Assembly: GCA_963966185.1 (NCBI GenBank)
Contig: CAWZYM010000301.1
Location: forward strand, 1,423,001-1,487,000
Reading direction: 5' to 3'
Origin: Rhabditoides inermis
Taxonomy: Eukaryota > Nematoda > Chromadorea > Rhabditida > Rhabditidae
Length of the DNA stretch: 64,000 bases
Part shown: positions 47,301-58,300 of the stretch, piece by piece
Layout: each line of letters starts with the position of its first letter
Position numbering within the stretch: position 1 is the stretch's first letter
Made by a program: the position numbers and the translations under genes
Notes under the pieces: generated by a model
What the model was told of the DNA's origin: nothing
What the model saw: the letters and a program-made list of their open reading frames with translations, nothing else
Databases searched by the model: none

Positions 47301-50300
47301 CACTTGCAGTCCTCGTCTGCCTGCATGTCATCCACAGCCTGCACACTCCACTCCTTCCCTCCCTCCCCGTCCCCCCTCCCTCCCTCCCTCGCTCACTTGC
47401 AGTCCTCGTCTGCCTGCATGTCATCCACAGCCTGCACACTCCACTCCTTCCCTCCCTCCCCGTCCCCCCTCCCTCCCTCCCTCGCTCACTTGCAGTCCTC
47501 GTCTGCCTGCATGTCATCCACAGCCTGCACACTCCACTCCTTCCCTCCCTCCCCGTCCCCCCTCCCTCCCTCCCTCGCTCACTTGCAGTCCTCGTCTGCC
47601 TGCATGTCATCCACAGCCTGCACACTCCACTCCTTCCCTCCCTCCCCGTCCCCCCTCCCTCCCTCCCTCGCTCACTTGCAGTCCTCGTCTGCCTGCATGT
47701 CATCCACAGCTTGCACACTCCACTCCTTCCCTCCCTCCCCGTCCCCCCTCCCTCCCTCCCTCGCTCACTTGCAGTCCTCGTCTGCCTGCATGTCATCCAC
47801 AGCCTGCACACTCCACTCCTTCCCTCCCTCCCCGTCCCCCCTCCCTCGCTCACTTGCAGTCCTCGTCTGCCTGCATGTCATCCACAGCCTGCACACTCCA
47901 CTCCTTCCCTCCCTCCCCGTCCCCCCTCCCTCCCTCCCTCGCTCACTTGCAGTCCTCGTCTGCCTGCATGTCATCCACAGCCTGCACACTCCACTCCTTC
48001 CCTCCCTCCCCGTCCCCCCTCCCTCCCTCCCTCGCTCACTTGCAGTCCTCGTCTGCCTGCATGTCATCCACAGCCTGCACACTCCACTCCTTCCCTCCCT
48101 CCCCGTCCCCCCTCCCTCCCTCCCTCGCTCACTTGCAGTCCTCGTCTGCCTGCATGTCATCCACAGCCTGCACACTCCACTCCTTCCCTCCCTCCCCGTC
48201 CCCCCTCCCTCCCTCCCTCGCTCACTTGCAGTCCTCGTCTGCCTGCATGTCATCCACAGCCTGCACACTCCACTCCTTCCCTCCCTCCCTCGCTCACTTG
48301 CAGTCCTCGTCTGCCTGCATGTCATCCACAGCCTGCACACTCCACTCCTTCCCTCCCTCCCCGTCCCCCCTCCCTCCCTCCCTCGCTCACTTGCAGTCCT
48401 CGTCTGCCTGCATGTCATCCACAGCCTGCACACTCCACTCCTTCCCTCCCTCCCCGTCCCCCCTCCCTCCCTCCCTCGCTCACTTGCAGTCCTCGTCTGC
48501 CTGCATGTCATCCACAGCCTGCACACTCCACTCCTTCCCTCCCTCCCCGTCCCCCCTCCCTCCCTCCCTCGCTCACTTGCAGTCCTCGTCTGCCTGCATG
48601 TCATCCACAGCCTGCACACTCCACTCCTTCCCTCCCTCCCCGTCCCCCCTCCCTCCCTCCCTCGCTCACTTGCAGTCCTCGTCTGCCTGCATGTCATCCA
48701 CAGCCTGCACACTCCACTCCTTCCCTCCCTCCCCGTCCCCCCTCCCTCCCTCCCTCGCTCACTTGCAGTCCTCGTCTGCCTGCATGTCATCCACAGCCTG
48801 CACACTCCACTCCTTCCCTCCCTCCCCGTCCCCCCTCCCTCCCTCCCTCGCTCACTTGCAGTCCTCGTCTGCCTGCATGTCATCCACAGCCTGCACACTC
48901 CACTCCTTCCCTCCCTCCCCGTCCCCCCTCCCTCCCTCCCTCGCTCACTTGCAGTCCTCGTCTGCCTGCATGTCATCCACAGCTTGCACACTCCACTCCT
49001 TCCCTCCCTCCCCGTCCCCCCTCCCTCCCTCCCTCGCTCACTTGCAGTCCTCGTCTGCCTGCATGTCATCCACAGCCTGCACACTCCACTCCTTCCCTCC
49101 CTCCCCGTCCCCCCTCCCTCCCTCCCTCGCTCACTTGCAGTCCTCGTCTGCCTGCATGTCATCCACAGCCTGCACACTCCACTCCTTCCCTCCCTCCCCG
49201 TCCCCCCTCCCTCCCTCCCTCGCTCACTTGCAGTCCTCGTCTGCCTGCATGTCATCCACAGCCTGCACACTCCACTCCTTCCCTCCCTCCCCGTCCCCCC
49301 TCCCTCCCTCCCTCGCTCACTTGCAGTCCTCGTCTGCCTGCATGTCATCCACAGCCTGCACACTCCACTCCTTCCCTCCCTCCCCGTCCCCCCTCCCTCC
49401 CTCCCTCGCTCACTTGCAGTCCTCGTCTGCCTGCATGTCATCCACAGCCTGCACACTCCACTCCTTCCCTCCCTCCCCGTCCCCCCTCCCTCCCTCCCTC
49501 GCTCACTTGCAGTCCTCGTCTGCCTGCATGTCATCCACAGCCTGCACACTCCACTCCTTCCCTCCCTCCCCGTCCCCCCTCCCTCCCTCCCTCGCTCACT
49601 TGCAGTCCTCGTCTGCCTGCATGTCATCCACAGCCTGCACACTCCACTCCTTCCCTCCCTCCCCGTCCCCCCTCCCTCCCTCCCTCGCTCACTTGCAGTC
49701 CTCGTCTGCCTGCATGTCATCCACAGCCTGCACACTCCACTCCTTCCCTCCCTCCCCGTCCCCCCTCCCTCCCTCCCTCGCTCACTTGCAGTCCTCGTCT
49801 GCCTGCATGTCATCCACAGCCTGCACACTCCACTCCTTCCCTCCCTCCCCGTCCCCCCTCCCTCCCTCCCTCGCTCACTTGCAGTCCTCGTCTGCCTGCA
49901 TGTCATCCACAGCCTGCACACTCCACTCCTTCCCTCCCTCCCCGTCCCCCCTCCCTCCCTCCCTCGCTCACTTGCAGTCCTCGTCTGCCTGCATGTCATC
50001 CACAGCCTGCACACTCCACTCCTTCCCTCCCTCCCCGTCCCCCCTCCCTCCCTCCCTCGCTCACTTGCAGTCCTCGTCTGCCTGCATGTCATCCACAGCT
50101 TGCACACTCCACTCCTTCCCTCCCTCCCCCTCCTCGCAGATCAACTGGAAGTGGTCGCCCGCATCGAACAACTGAAACACACACATACACAACTAGACCG
50201 CGAATCGAACAAACAACAAAACAAAAAATCCACTAATTCTTTCAAAAACGAAAAGAATTTTTTATTCAGTTCCCACCTCATTGGCAATTTTGAAGAACAC

Positions 50301-50486
50301 TGTCGGCCAGAACTTCTCTGGAACGTCCGCAGCCTGAAAAGACAAAGTACAGTAATCCAACAATCGTACTCTTCTACAGTACCCCATATACAGTATCTAC
50401 AGTACCTGCAGCTGGGGACGGTGTCCCTCGACAAAGGCGGCATAGTCGTACTTGGCCTGCTGTCGCCCTTCTCCTCCCTCCGACAT
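40844..50486 (-). CDS. TTLL12: Tubulin-tyrosine ligase-like protein 12
   Basis: Family members act on tubulin or are atypical, and TTLL12 combines an N-terminal SET-like part with a C-terminal TTL-like ATP-grasp part. The start is [20 protein letters not shown] at 50486. Exons verified by phase: 50406-50486, 50277-50333, 50065-50171 and 46048-46156 ([20 protein letters not shown]). Later exons match the vertebrate protein in order: [16 protein letters not shown] segment, [16 protein letters not shown] segment, WICKPWNLAR-type block ([11 protein letters not shown]), [39 protein letters not shown] and the final [21 protein letters not shown]. Stop TGA at 40844. The intron after exon 3 carries the 43-copy exon-junction minisatellite. 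Other introns hold MITEs (41904-42425, 43208-43946). Confidence 0.9.
41436..41515. repeat. GC-rich palindromic insert in a TTLL12 intron
   Basis: GATCGGCGCGAAGCGCCGATC is a near-perfect stem-loop, followed by GGCGGCGCGC-like and GGCCCGGAGGGCC-like stems in AT-rich intron. In style it resembles the palindromes at 21562-21665. Confidence 0.7.
41904..42425. mobile_element. MITE with about 125-bp near-perfect terminal inverted repeats
   Basis: The left arm begins ATTCTCTTCTGAAAAGTACA and continues through AAAGCACATGCATAAAAC to AAACCTGCTCTCTCAAA. The right arm (about 42298-42425) is its inverted repeat with only a couple of differences. The core is about 270 bp of AT-rich DNA without an ORF. Confidence 0.88.
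43208..43946. mobile_element. Non-autonomous Tc1/mariner-like element
   Basis: The ends TAGTGGGTCCCCGTTTTCGC and (inverted) TAGTGGTTCCCCCGTTTTGG continue to GCGGTAGGC. TA is duplicated on both sides (43206-43207 and 43947-43948). There is no transposase ORF. It is inserted in a TTLL12 intron. Confidence 0.7.
46190..50127 (-). repeat. 43-copy minisatellite spanning a TTLL12 exon end and splice donor
   Basis: Each unit carries, on the minus strand, GTGCAGGCTGTGGATGACAT, then GCAGGCAGACGAGGACTGCAA, the donor GTGAGC and a GGGA-rich start of the intron. By position I count 43 copies of the TTGCAG word between 46221 and 50065: 37 intervals of 93 bp, three of 85, one of 76 and one of 72. Copies are almost identical; three (about 47707, 48980, 50096) share one C-to-T change, including the copy that belongs to the real exon. 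The last two lie exactly 12 units apart. Confidence 0.97.
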
Positions 50487-51117
50487 CCTAAAACACTCTT
50501 TATTAGTATAATCATTCATTTACAATAAAACTATACAATATACAGTCTCGCGCGTAGGGGATAGGAGAATGAGTGGATTGGTGGCGAGCGACAATCCGAC
50601 AAAAAGATATCAATGTCAATCAATCATCCTGTGTGATTAGCATGGAGAATGAACAATATACTGTATCGGATAAATGTGTGGAGCAGAGGAGGGTAGACAT
50701 GGAGATGATAGCAACAAACAATCAATCAATCAATCAATCACGGATATCGACAAAATATACACACGCACGACACCCGGCGTATCGAGAATGGAGCGGGACA
50801 GACGGACAGACACACACGAGAGAGCAGAGAGTATAATACATGGTAGTGACTAAGGATATGTGGTTGAGATACAATACATGGGAAGTAGAGTGGATATACT
50901 GGCTGGTGCGTGGTTCAAATGACTGGAAACTCTATTGAGAGTTGAGAGAAAACGAAGGAGATAGAACACTCGTGAAAGAGAGTGGATGAGGGAAAATTAA
51001 ATATAAGTAATAAAACGCGAAGATGTTGCGCCAATGTGGCGATAAAACGTCGCCTGCGTGAATCTCCCTCTCCTCTCCCTCTGCTCGCACTCGCACTCGT
51101 GCTCGAGTCAAGACGAC
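50130..51117. other. 5' exons of TTLL12 and spacer to PDK1
   Basis: The first three TTLL12 exons lie here up to 50486. From 50490 to 51117 I see only spacer with a (CAAT)n tract at about 50717-50739; it separates two minus-strand genes (3' end of PDK1 at 51118). Confidence 0.5.
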
Positions 51118-54100
51118 TTGGATGATGGCAGCTTGAAGTATCTGAACACAACGCCTTCCAACTTCTCCATCAGGCAGTCCATCTCCCTCCCCTCCCCTCC
51201 CTTCACCCCTCCCCTCACCCCTCCTCCTCACCTGTCCCTGAGCTGGTCGATGGCCTTGCACCACTCGACCGCCTTCCTCTCGTTGCAGTACAAGTAGTAC
51301 GTCCTGGCTGGTGTGTGCACGAAGAACGTGCGGAAATTCTTCACCTCCGTCCGCATAGAAGCACACCACGGGATCTCGCCTAAAAAGCAAAGCCCATATT
51401 GCACGCCATTGCTGTTCACATTAACTATCGTAATAGACACAAAATAATACATTACAATACATTACTTACTAATACTTACTTACATGATTTGACTATACAT
51501 TAACTAATAGATTACCAACTCGAGAAAAAAAACCACAATTTGTATGTTACTGTCACACTTCAAACCAATATTTGATCATTTCCATGTAATCATAACACAA
51601 GATAAGGAAAATAAATGAATAATGTAAGTGAACTAAGTTATCTAAGTTTGGCTAATTTAATGCTAAATTGTCACAACAAATATCACAATTACACAAAAAT
51701 CTGTAATAAAACGTTCGTAGTAGAACATGTGAACCCCGCGACTCCCGTTGTCCTTCCCTCTCACTCACTCACCCCTCAGTTCCATCTTCTCCGGATCGAC
51801 GTAGAACAGCCGAGGGCCCTCCGTCATCAGAAACATGCGCCGGCGAGCGAACAGACCCTGCAATACATTATACATACTCATCCTCAACTCATCACCCATT
51901 GGTTACAATTATGTTGATTACTTATGAAATAACAATAACAACATATTTTAAACGCCTTCAGTATTCAGAAACTACTTGCAATCACATCTATTCATCGAGA
52001 ACGACAACAGATCAGACAAATTCAGAATCTCATATGCACACCTTTTTCTTGTCGACGAGTCCACTCTTGAGGATGAGCTGGTCCTCTACGAAGCGATGGA
52101 ATGGGTGCTCTCTCCGCTGTCTCTCCAGACGATCCTCGCGGATTCGCTCACGATCCTACAACACAACTATCACACACTACACTTTCAGAGACTGTAATCC
52201 AGTAATCGGTCCAATTTCAATGAGTGAAAAACATTGGACTCAATGTTTCCAGTGACTATTCACCACCTATTGCATATCAAATCATGTACCAACAAATATG
52301 TATTAGGTGAAACATATATCACAAATCATGTCACTCACCCTCCTCTTCTCGTCCGCCTCTGCTCCCGCCACTCCCCCTCCTCCTCCCTTCTTCCCTCCGT
52401 CGTCCAACAACGATCCCAAGTCGTAGCTCACTTGCAGGTGCGACATCTCCAGGCCCATCAGACGCGACATCGCCTGAACAGCAATACTTACATCAACACT
52501 TTATCTTTATCACAATCACCTCGCATTCCAAACGATAATTCGAATATATCCAAAAAAACGTTTCACAAAATAACCATTTTCAGAACCAGATTCGCAGAGA
52601 GGTTATGCAGTCTGTATTAAGATCTCGGATTAAAACCATAAGGATAATAATAGTGTGTACCTTGTCATCGAGTCCAGGCTCGATGTCCAAGTGCGAGTAG
52701 AACTCGGGTTCTCCACTGCTGGCGGGCAGGTATGGATGGAGAGCGGGAGGGTGCGAGGAGGCGAGCGAAGACCAGTCGATGCTAGAGAAGAACGAGTGCG
52801 CCTGCAAAGTTCATCATTGGAATGTTGAAATGCATCTTGAGTGATGCCGATTCCTCTGCCGACCCCTGTCTACCTTGACTTGGTCTATATCTGGTCTGGC
52901 TGCTGGCTCCCTGACCAGCATCCGAGCCACCAGATCCTGCGGCACAGACGGGAAGCCATCCGGGAAGGCGAAATCCAACTCCTCAAAACAAACACATCAC
53001 ACAGTACAAACATCACATTTTAAATCATACCAGATACCATTCCCTACATTGGCGAGGTATTGTCCACTAACTCATGACCGCCCAATTACAAAGAGAAATT
53101 AGAGGAATCTAAAAAAAAATTTCACCTGTATTCTCTTCATGAGGTGGTACTCGTTGACGGCCTTGAATGGGGGCTGGCCGGACAGGAGCTGGTAGATGAC
53201 CGCGCCCAGGGCCCAGATGTCACACGCGCCACCGACCTGCGGGGGGAGGAGTGAGGGGGGGGGGGGGAGAAGAGGGAGCAGACTCACCTCATCTCCAGCC
53301 AGCATCTCGGGTGAGACGTACTGCGGCGTGCCCACGAAAGTCGCGCGCCGGCGGCATACCTTAACCGGCTGGCCATAATGACAACGGCAAATCAGTTTCG
53401 AGTTTCGACACATGGACTCCCCCTCTCCTGCCTCGTACTCACCTCTCCGACCGGTTCATCCTCCTCGCTGTCGCTCCTCTGTCCCCCTCCTGCCGTCTCC
53501 CCTTCCTCCCCCTCCCCCTCTTCCTCGTCCACATCATCTCCACTGATCACCTTCGCCGAACCAAAGTCCGACACCAGAATGTGGCCGTTCTGAAAAGATT
53601 ACAAGTGCCTCAACAATACACCTTCCCTATATCGAAATCCATGTCTCTCATTCCTCGCACACTCGCGTGTATATGGCTCGCGCCATTTCCGATTCCGAGA
53701 ATGTCTTTCTGATTGTGAGAAAAGGGAGAAAGATGGGGGATTATACCTTATATGCCACTTGTCCTCCGCCACTCCTCTCGTTTTTCACCACTCGCGCCGC
53801 ACTTCCACATTATTCGAGCATACGTGAGACATGCATGTCGCGTGTACAAAACACACCAAGAAAACAACTGAGCGAAACGTACTCAGATGGAAGGCGACAT
53901 TAATAAATCAGAATAAATGAATCAAAGTCGCACCTGATCGAAGAGTATGTTCTCTGGTTTGACGTCCCTGTGGACGACTCCTTGGTTGTGAAGGTACTCG
54001 AGGGCGAGGACGAGTTCGGCAGAGTAGAACTGGGTGGAGGAGATATCCAGGCAGCCCACCTGCAACCAGTCAACTTGTTTGCAAATTACATCATATAGCC

Positions 54101-54856
54101 AATTCATTGTATAGTAATGCTGCGTCCATCACTAAATTTCCCACTTTTTTCCGTTTTCCGTGCGCTTTCCGCGCGGAAAAAAACTCGGAAAAACCGGGGG
54201 GGGACTCGGAAAAATCGGAACGCGCGGAAAGCGCACGGAAAACGGAAAAAGTGAGAAATGTAGTGATGGACGCGGCATAACACTGAGATGCATGTAATGT
54301 CCTCATGAATGCATTGAATACAGATGACACTAGTACAAACGTGCAACACAAGGTTTACAACGAAAACAAAAAGTGACTAACCTTTCTGAGTATGGCGAGC
54401 AGTTCGCCCTTCTTGGCGTAGGTAAGACAGAAGTATACGCGGTCGATGTCTTCGAACGAATGGTAGAGGCGGATGACGAACGGATGGCCGCCGTCCCGCG
54501 ACAACAACTCCAGAATGCGACGCTCTCGAGACATCGCCTTCAACTGAACACAACCATCAGCCATACATTACTACATACAAACAGTGATCACCTCGCCTTT
54601 AAAAATCTAAACAACAAATAATGAATTGACGACAATGCGCATGCCTTCTTCTCCCTCTTCATGAGCTCCTTGCTGAGGCACTTGACCGCATACTCCTTGG
54701 ACGTCTCCACATCGCGAGCCAAGTACACCGTGCCGAACGAGCCCTCGCCTATCTAAATACCATATTTACATAACATGGATTGTTATTTGTAAAATGTATT
54801 TGTCAACCCACCTGTCGGAGGAACAGGAAATCGTTAGTGGTTTTGGGGCGCGCCAT
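51118..54856 (-). CDS. pdk-1: 3-phosphoinositide-dependent protein kinase 1 (PDK1)
   Basis: This Ser/Thr kinase phosphorylates the activation loop of AKT, S6K, SGK and other AGC kinases downstream of PI3K. About 13 exons run from [15 protein letters not shown] (54856) to TGA at 51118. The kinase domain shows the Gly loop [14 protein letters not shown], Lys in [26 protein letters not shown] and the PDK1-typical [15 protein letters not shown], then [19 protein letters not shown]. The PH domain follows: [52 protein letters not shown]. The exon at 53443-53589 inserts about 30 acidic and Gly-rich residues ([16 protein letters not shown]) between DFG and the activation loop. The protein ends shortly after the PH domain ([12 protein letters not shown]). 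Confidence 0.95.
54118..54277. mobile_element. Palindromic MITE in a PDK1 intron
   Basis: The arms TGCTGCGTCCATCACTA...TTTTCCGTGCGCTTTCCGCG and the inverted copy ending TAGTGATGGACGCGGCA pair over about 60 bp. A TAA is duplicated at both ends (54115-54117, 54278-54280), fitting the TWA target of PIF/Harbinger-type elements. Confidence 0.8.
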
Positions 54857-55397
54857 CGCTGCTCTGCTCTCGCCTCGCAGAGAGTGAATGGTCGATCCTG
54901 TCTGTCGTCGCGTCTGCAAAATTGGGAATAACAACACAATACTGCGGAGCAATGATTAGGCGACGCATAGGCAGTACGGAATGTCAATCAATTGGACGCG
55001 AGAGACAGCGAAAATGTAAACAACTTACTTATTGAAACTTTGTTCCAGCGTTGGCAAGAAAAAATAGTGACGAATCACGCGCGATTAGTCGGTCGCATGG
55101 AAGCTACAAATAATTAATTGATTACGAATAATACGATGTATTTTTATAAACTACAACGCAATGACGGAATACATTCAAAAATACAAAATAATATAAAATG
55201 CAACAACAAAAAACTGTGTACGCCTGATAGTTACACATTTTAGGCGTAGTGAGTAAACAGACGCGGTATTAACAGTGTTAGTTTTTATTCATCTCAGCTG
55301 TTGTTTGTTTGTTTTTGTTGTTTCTCTGTGTTTGTTTCACAATGTTTCATATACATTTTATGTGTTTCCATTCACTTCCTATGTTCAGTTATTCCCG
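54857..55397. other. Divergent intergenic region between PDK1 and the polyhomeotic-like gene
   Basis: About 540 bp, AT-rich, between two genes transcribed away from each other. No clear TATA box. TTCAG at about 55384-55388 could accept a spliced leader for the plus-strand gene. Confidence 0.4.
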
Positions 55398-58300
55398 ATG
55401 TCATCGACACCGGGGGATAAAGGCTCTGCGCCGAAGCAGCAGCGTCTCTCGGACGCGGGTGCCGCGCCGACCCTGTCGCTTGCCTCGTCGGAGATGAAGA
55501 GCTCGTCGAGCGCGCCGCAGCTGTTGCCGAAGAAGTCTCCGCCGAAGCGTCTGTCTCCGCAGATGCCCACTCTGCACGCGCAACCTTCCTCATCTGCCCC
55601 GCCCGGCCCACCGCAACTACAGGCTCAAGCTCACCGGGTGAGTGCGTGTACGATGTTCAGATCAATAACACTCGTTATAATCCTTGTCCACCTCGGTGCC
55701 CATGCGACGCATCTCCTGTGATTGCGCCCCGCTCTGGCGTTTTGTTTCCCAATATGGTTGTTTCCTCGTTCCGCCTTTTCCGCCACACAACAACATTCCG
55801 CACTCGCCACGTCAACCCTCAACGGGCACGAATGCGGCTCACTTATGATTGCCATTGTCGAATTCATTTGCAGTCCAGGTTGTTTGCCAATGAACCCATG
55901 ACGGTTGCAGGTGCAGCACGGTCAGCAGATGAAGCTTCCAGTGTCCCCTGCCCAGCAGGTCGTCTCGCCCACCTCCCGCCCCATGCTGCCCCGACCCCCG
56001 CAACCAGGACAGCTACAACAACACATGATGCACGCGCCAGGGGTGGGTTTGAAATAGTCTACACCCTACGATTATATATAGTATTGTATATTGATTGTTT
56101 AGGGAGTGAATGCTGGCGCACAGCCGCCTCGCCTGCAGAACATCGCCCCTCGCGCGCCGCAGCCGCACATGATGCCTGTCATCGTCAACAAGGGTGAGTT
56201 ATTGACAGAGGACACGTTATTGATTTATTGATTGCATTCAGGTCCGACAAGTTCGGCTCAACAGTTTGCGTATCTCAACGGTCGTCCGGTGAAAGTCATG
56301 TCTGGCACAACGGTTCGTGTATGGCGACGTTAATGTTCATGTAGAATGTGAACATATTGTAATAAATAGAAATGTCGTAGTACTTCAAGTAATTTGGGTT
56401 TGTTTCAGATGCCACAGCAGCTGCTTCCAATGAACGTGAACATGATGATGCATCCACAACTGGTTCAACAAGTCCAGCAGGTAAGCGTAAGAGAAAGGAA
56501 GAAGAATAGAATGAGAGAAACATGCAAGGTTATAATGTTCAGGTGGCTCCTCAACAGCAGCAGGTCTTCGTGGAGCAGCAACAAGGCGGTGCGTAAGCTC
56601 GGTTGTTGGATATGGCTATCGATTGACTGGTTCAGGGTCGACGTCGCAGATATTCCCCCAGCAGCAGGCGCCCAAGATATTGGTTCTGCCGAACGGACAG
56701 TTGATCCACCATCAGGGTGAGTATTGTGATTGATTTGAAGATATCGCCCGTGAAAAACATTGTCACGAAGTGTGCATTTTCCAAGTGCAAGACGGTGTAA
56801 AACATACTATTCCAATTTCAGAACATGTACAATTGATTTCCCAACAGCAGATGCAACAACAACAGAATCAAATGCAGCGGCAACAGCAGGTGAATCATAT
56901 GGAGGAGGAATGGAGTGGTAGATGTTTGTAGTGCATATTTTGAACATAATCGAAACCATTCTGTTTCAGATAGTGTACGTGAACACTCCGAATGGAATGG
57001 TGCAGATGTCACACAGTCAGCTGATGCAGGCACAGGGACAAGGTCAGTGGGCTTATATGGTCGCCCTCATATATTGTTGCAATTCGATGCGGTTCTTCTC
57101 ACGGGTGACTATTATGGGATGTGTTGCAGGACAGTTGGTCGCGGGGCCGATGATGCGCGGTGTGCAGGCTGTTCATCAACAGCCTCCAATGCAAGGAGGA
57201 CAGCCTGGAGGACAGCCGCCGCAGATGGTGCAAGTGCATATGATGCAACAGCAGCAACAGCAAGCAGGCGCTGAGGTGGGTGTGTGTGAATTGAACACGT
57301 GTTCATGACGAGTTGCTTTCGATGTGGATTGACATTGTGATCAGTTACTGAATATTTTTCGACGACTTTTCGACGTCTCGTTCAATTCCAATACGCTGAC
57401 ATGATATGTCATATTTGAAAAGTGTGATACAGGGTACTCCTCGGAAGGGCGTGTCTGGTGGTGGAGGAGGAGGGGGAGGAGGACCGTCGGAGATGAGTGT
57501 CATTCAGTACCTACAGTCCAATTCCAACGGATCGGCCGCCGAAGGTGGGTGACAGGGACTATATGTGACTGATTATGTAGTTGCAGTTGTCGAGTTGGTT
57601 TTGTTGTATTGGATTTCTTTTCTGCATTAAACCGCACTGTGCACTAAATTCGTAAATTTAACATTCTTCTAGCAACTGGAGATGCGGCTCCTCAATTGGA
57701 GGCGGAGACAGGCCCACCGCCACTCATCGACGAAGCTAGAGAACCCGAAGTGGAGGGTGAGTGGATAGTGATGTACACTCGTTGCCCACCCGCCAAGGGG
57801 TCGGTCCCCGCACGAGCCACGCTTTTTTGCCATTGCACTTTTGTTTTGTATTTTCTCCGCGGCACCGAAAACGACATGAGTTGTGAGAGGGAGTAATAAA
57901 AGAAGAGTGTTTACATGTAGGGAGGCGAGAGAGAGGGGGGAGGGGAGAGTGCCTTGGCGAGGAAAGGGTGTATTGACCACTGTTAGAGTTGCTCTGTCTC
58001 CTCGTTCGTTTACCAATGATTCCCTCCTATTCTGCAGACGATGTGCCCGAAGATCCGATCAAGGCTGTCGGAGACCCCGTCGACGCTATGTTTGTCAAGG
58101 AGGCACTCGTATGTTTGACCATACGTTTCACACAGTATATCGATACGTTTCAGGCGTTCCGCGAACGCAATCGCGAGCCCGGACAGCCGATCACCCATCT
58201 GATAGATGGATTCGAGATTGAGGTAGAGAATATATTGTTTGGGGGAGAGGACCGTAATATTGAATGTACCGTTTACCGTACTAGGTACCATACTCTTTAG

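Noticed and set aside
46190..50127. Many functional alternative exons coding for a repeated protein domain
   Set aside because: The open frame of TTLL12 reaches a stop (AAG TGA) at the end of each unit if read through, and a 93-bp unit has no acceptor that would keep the exon frame, so a repeated domain is not supported.
45854..50528. Open reading frames of 1,345-1,460 codons on the plus strand and 780 on the minus strand
   Set aside because: They arise only because the TTLL12 minisatellite unit is 93 bp (31 codons); the same repeat is open in several frames and the real coding part is on the minus strand in short exons.
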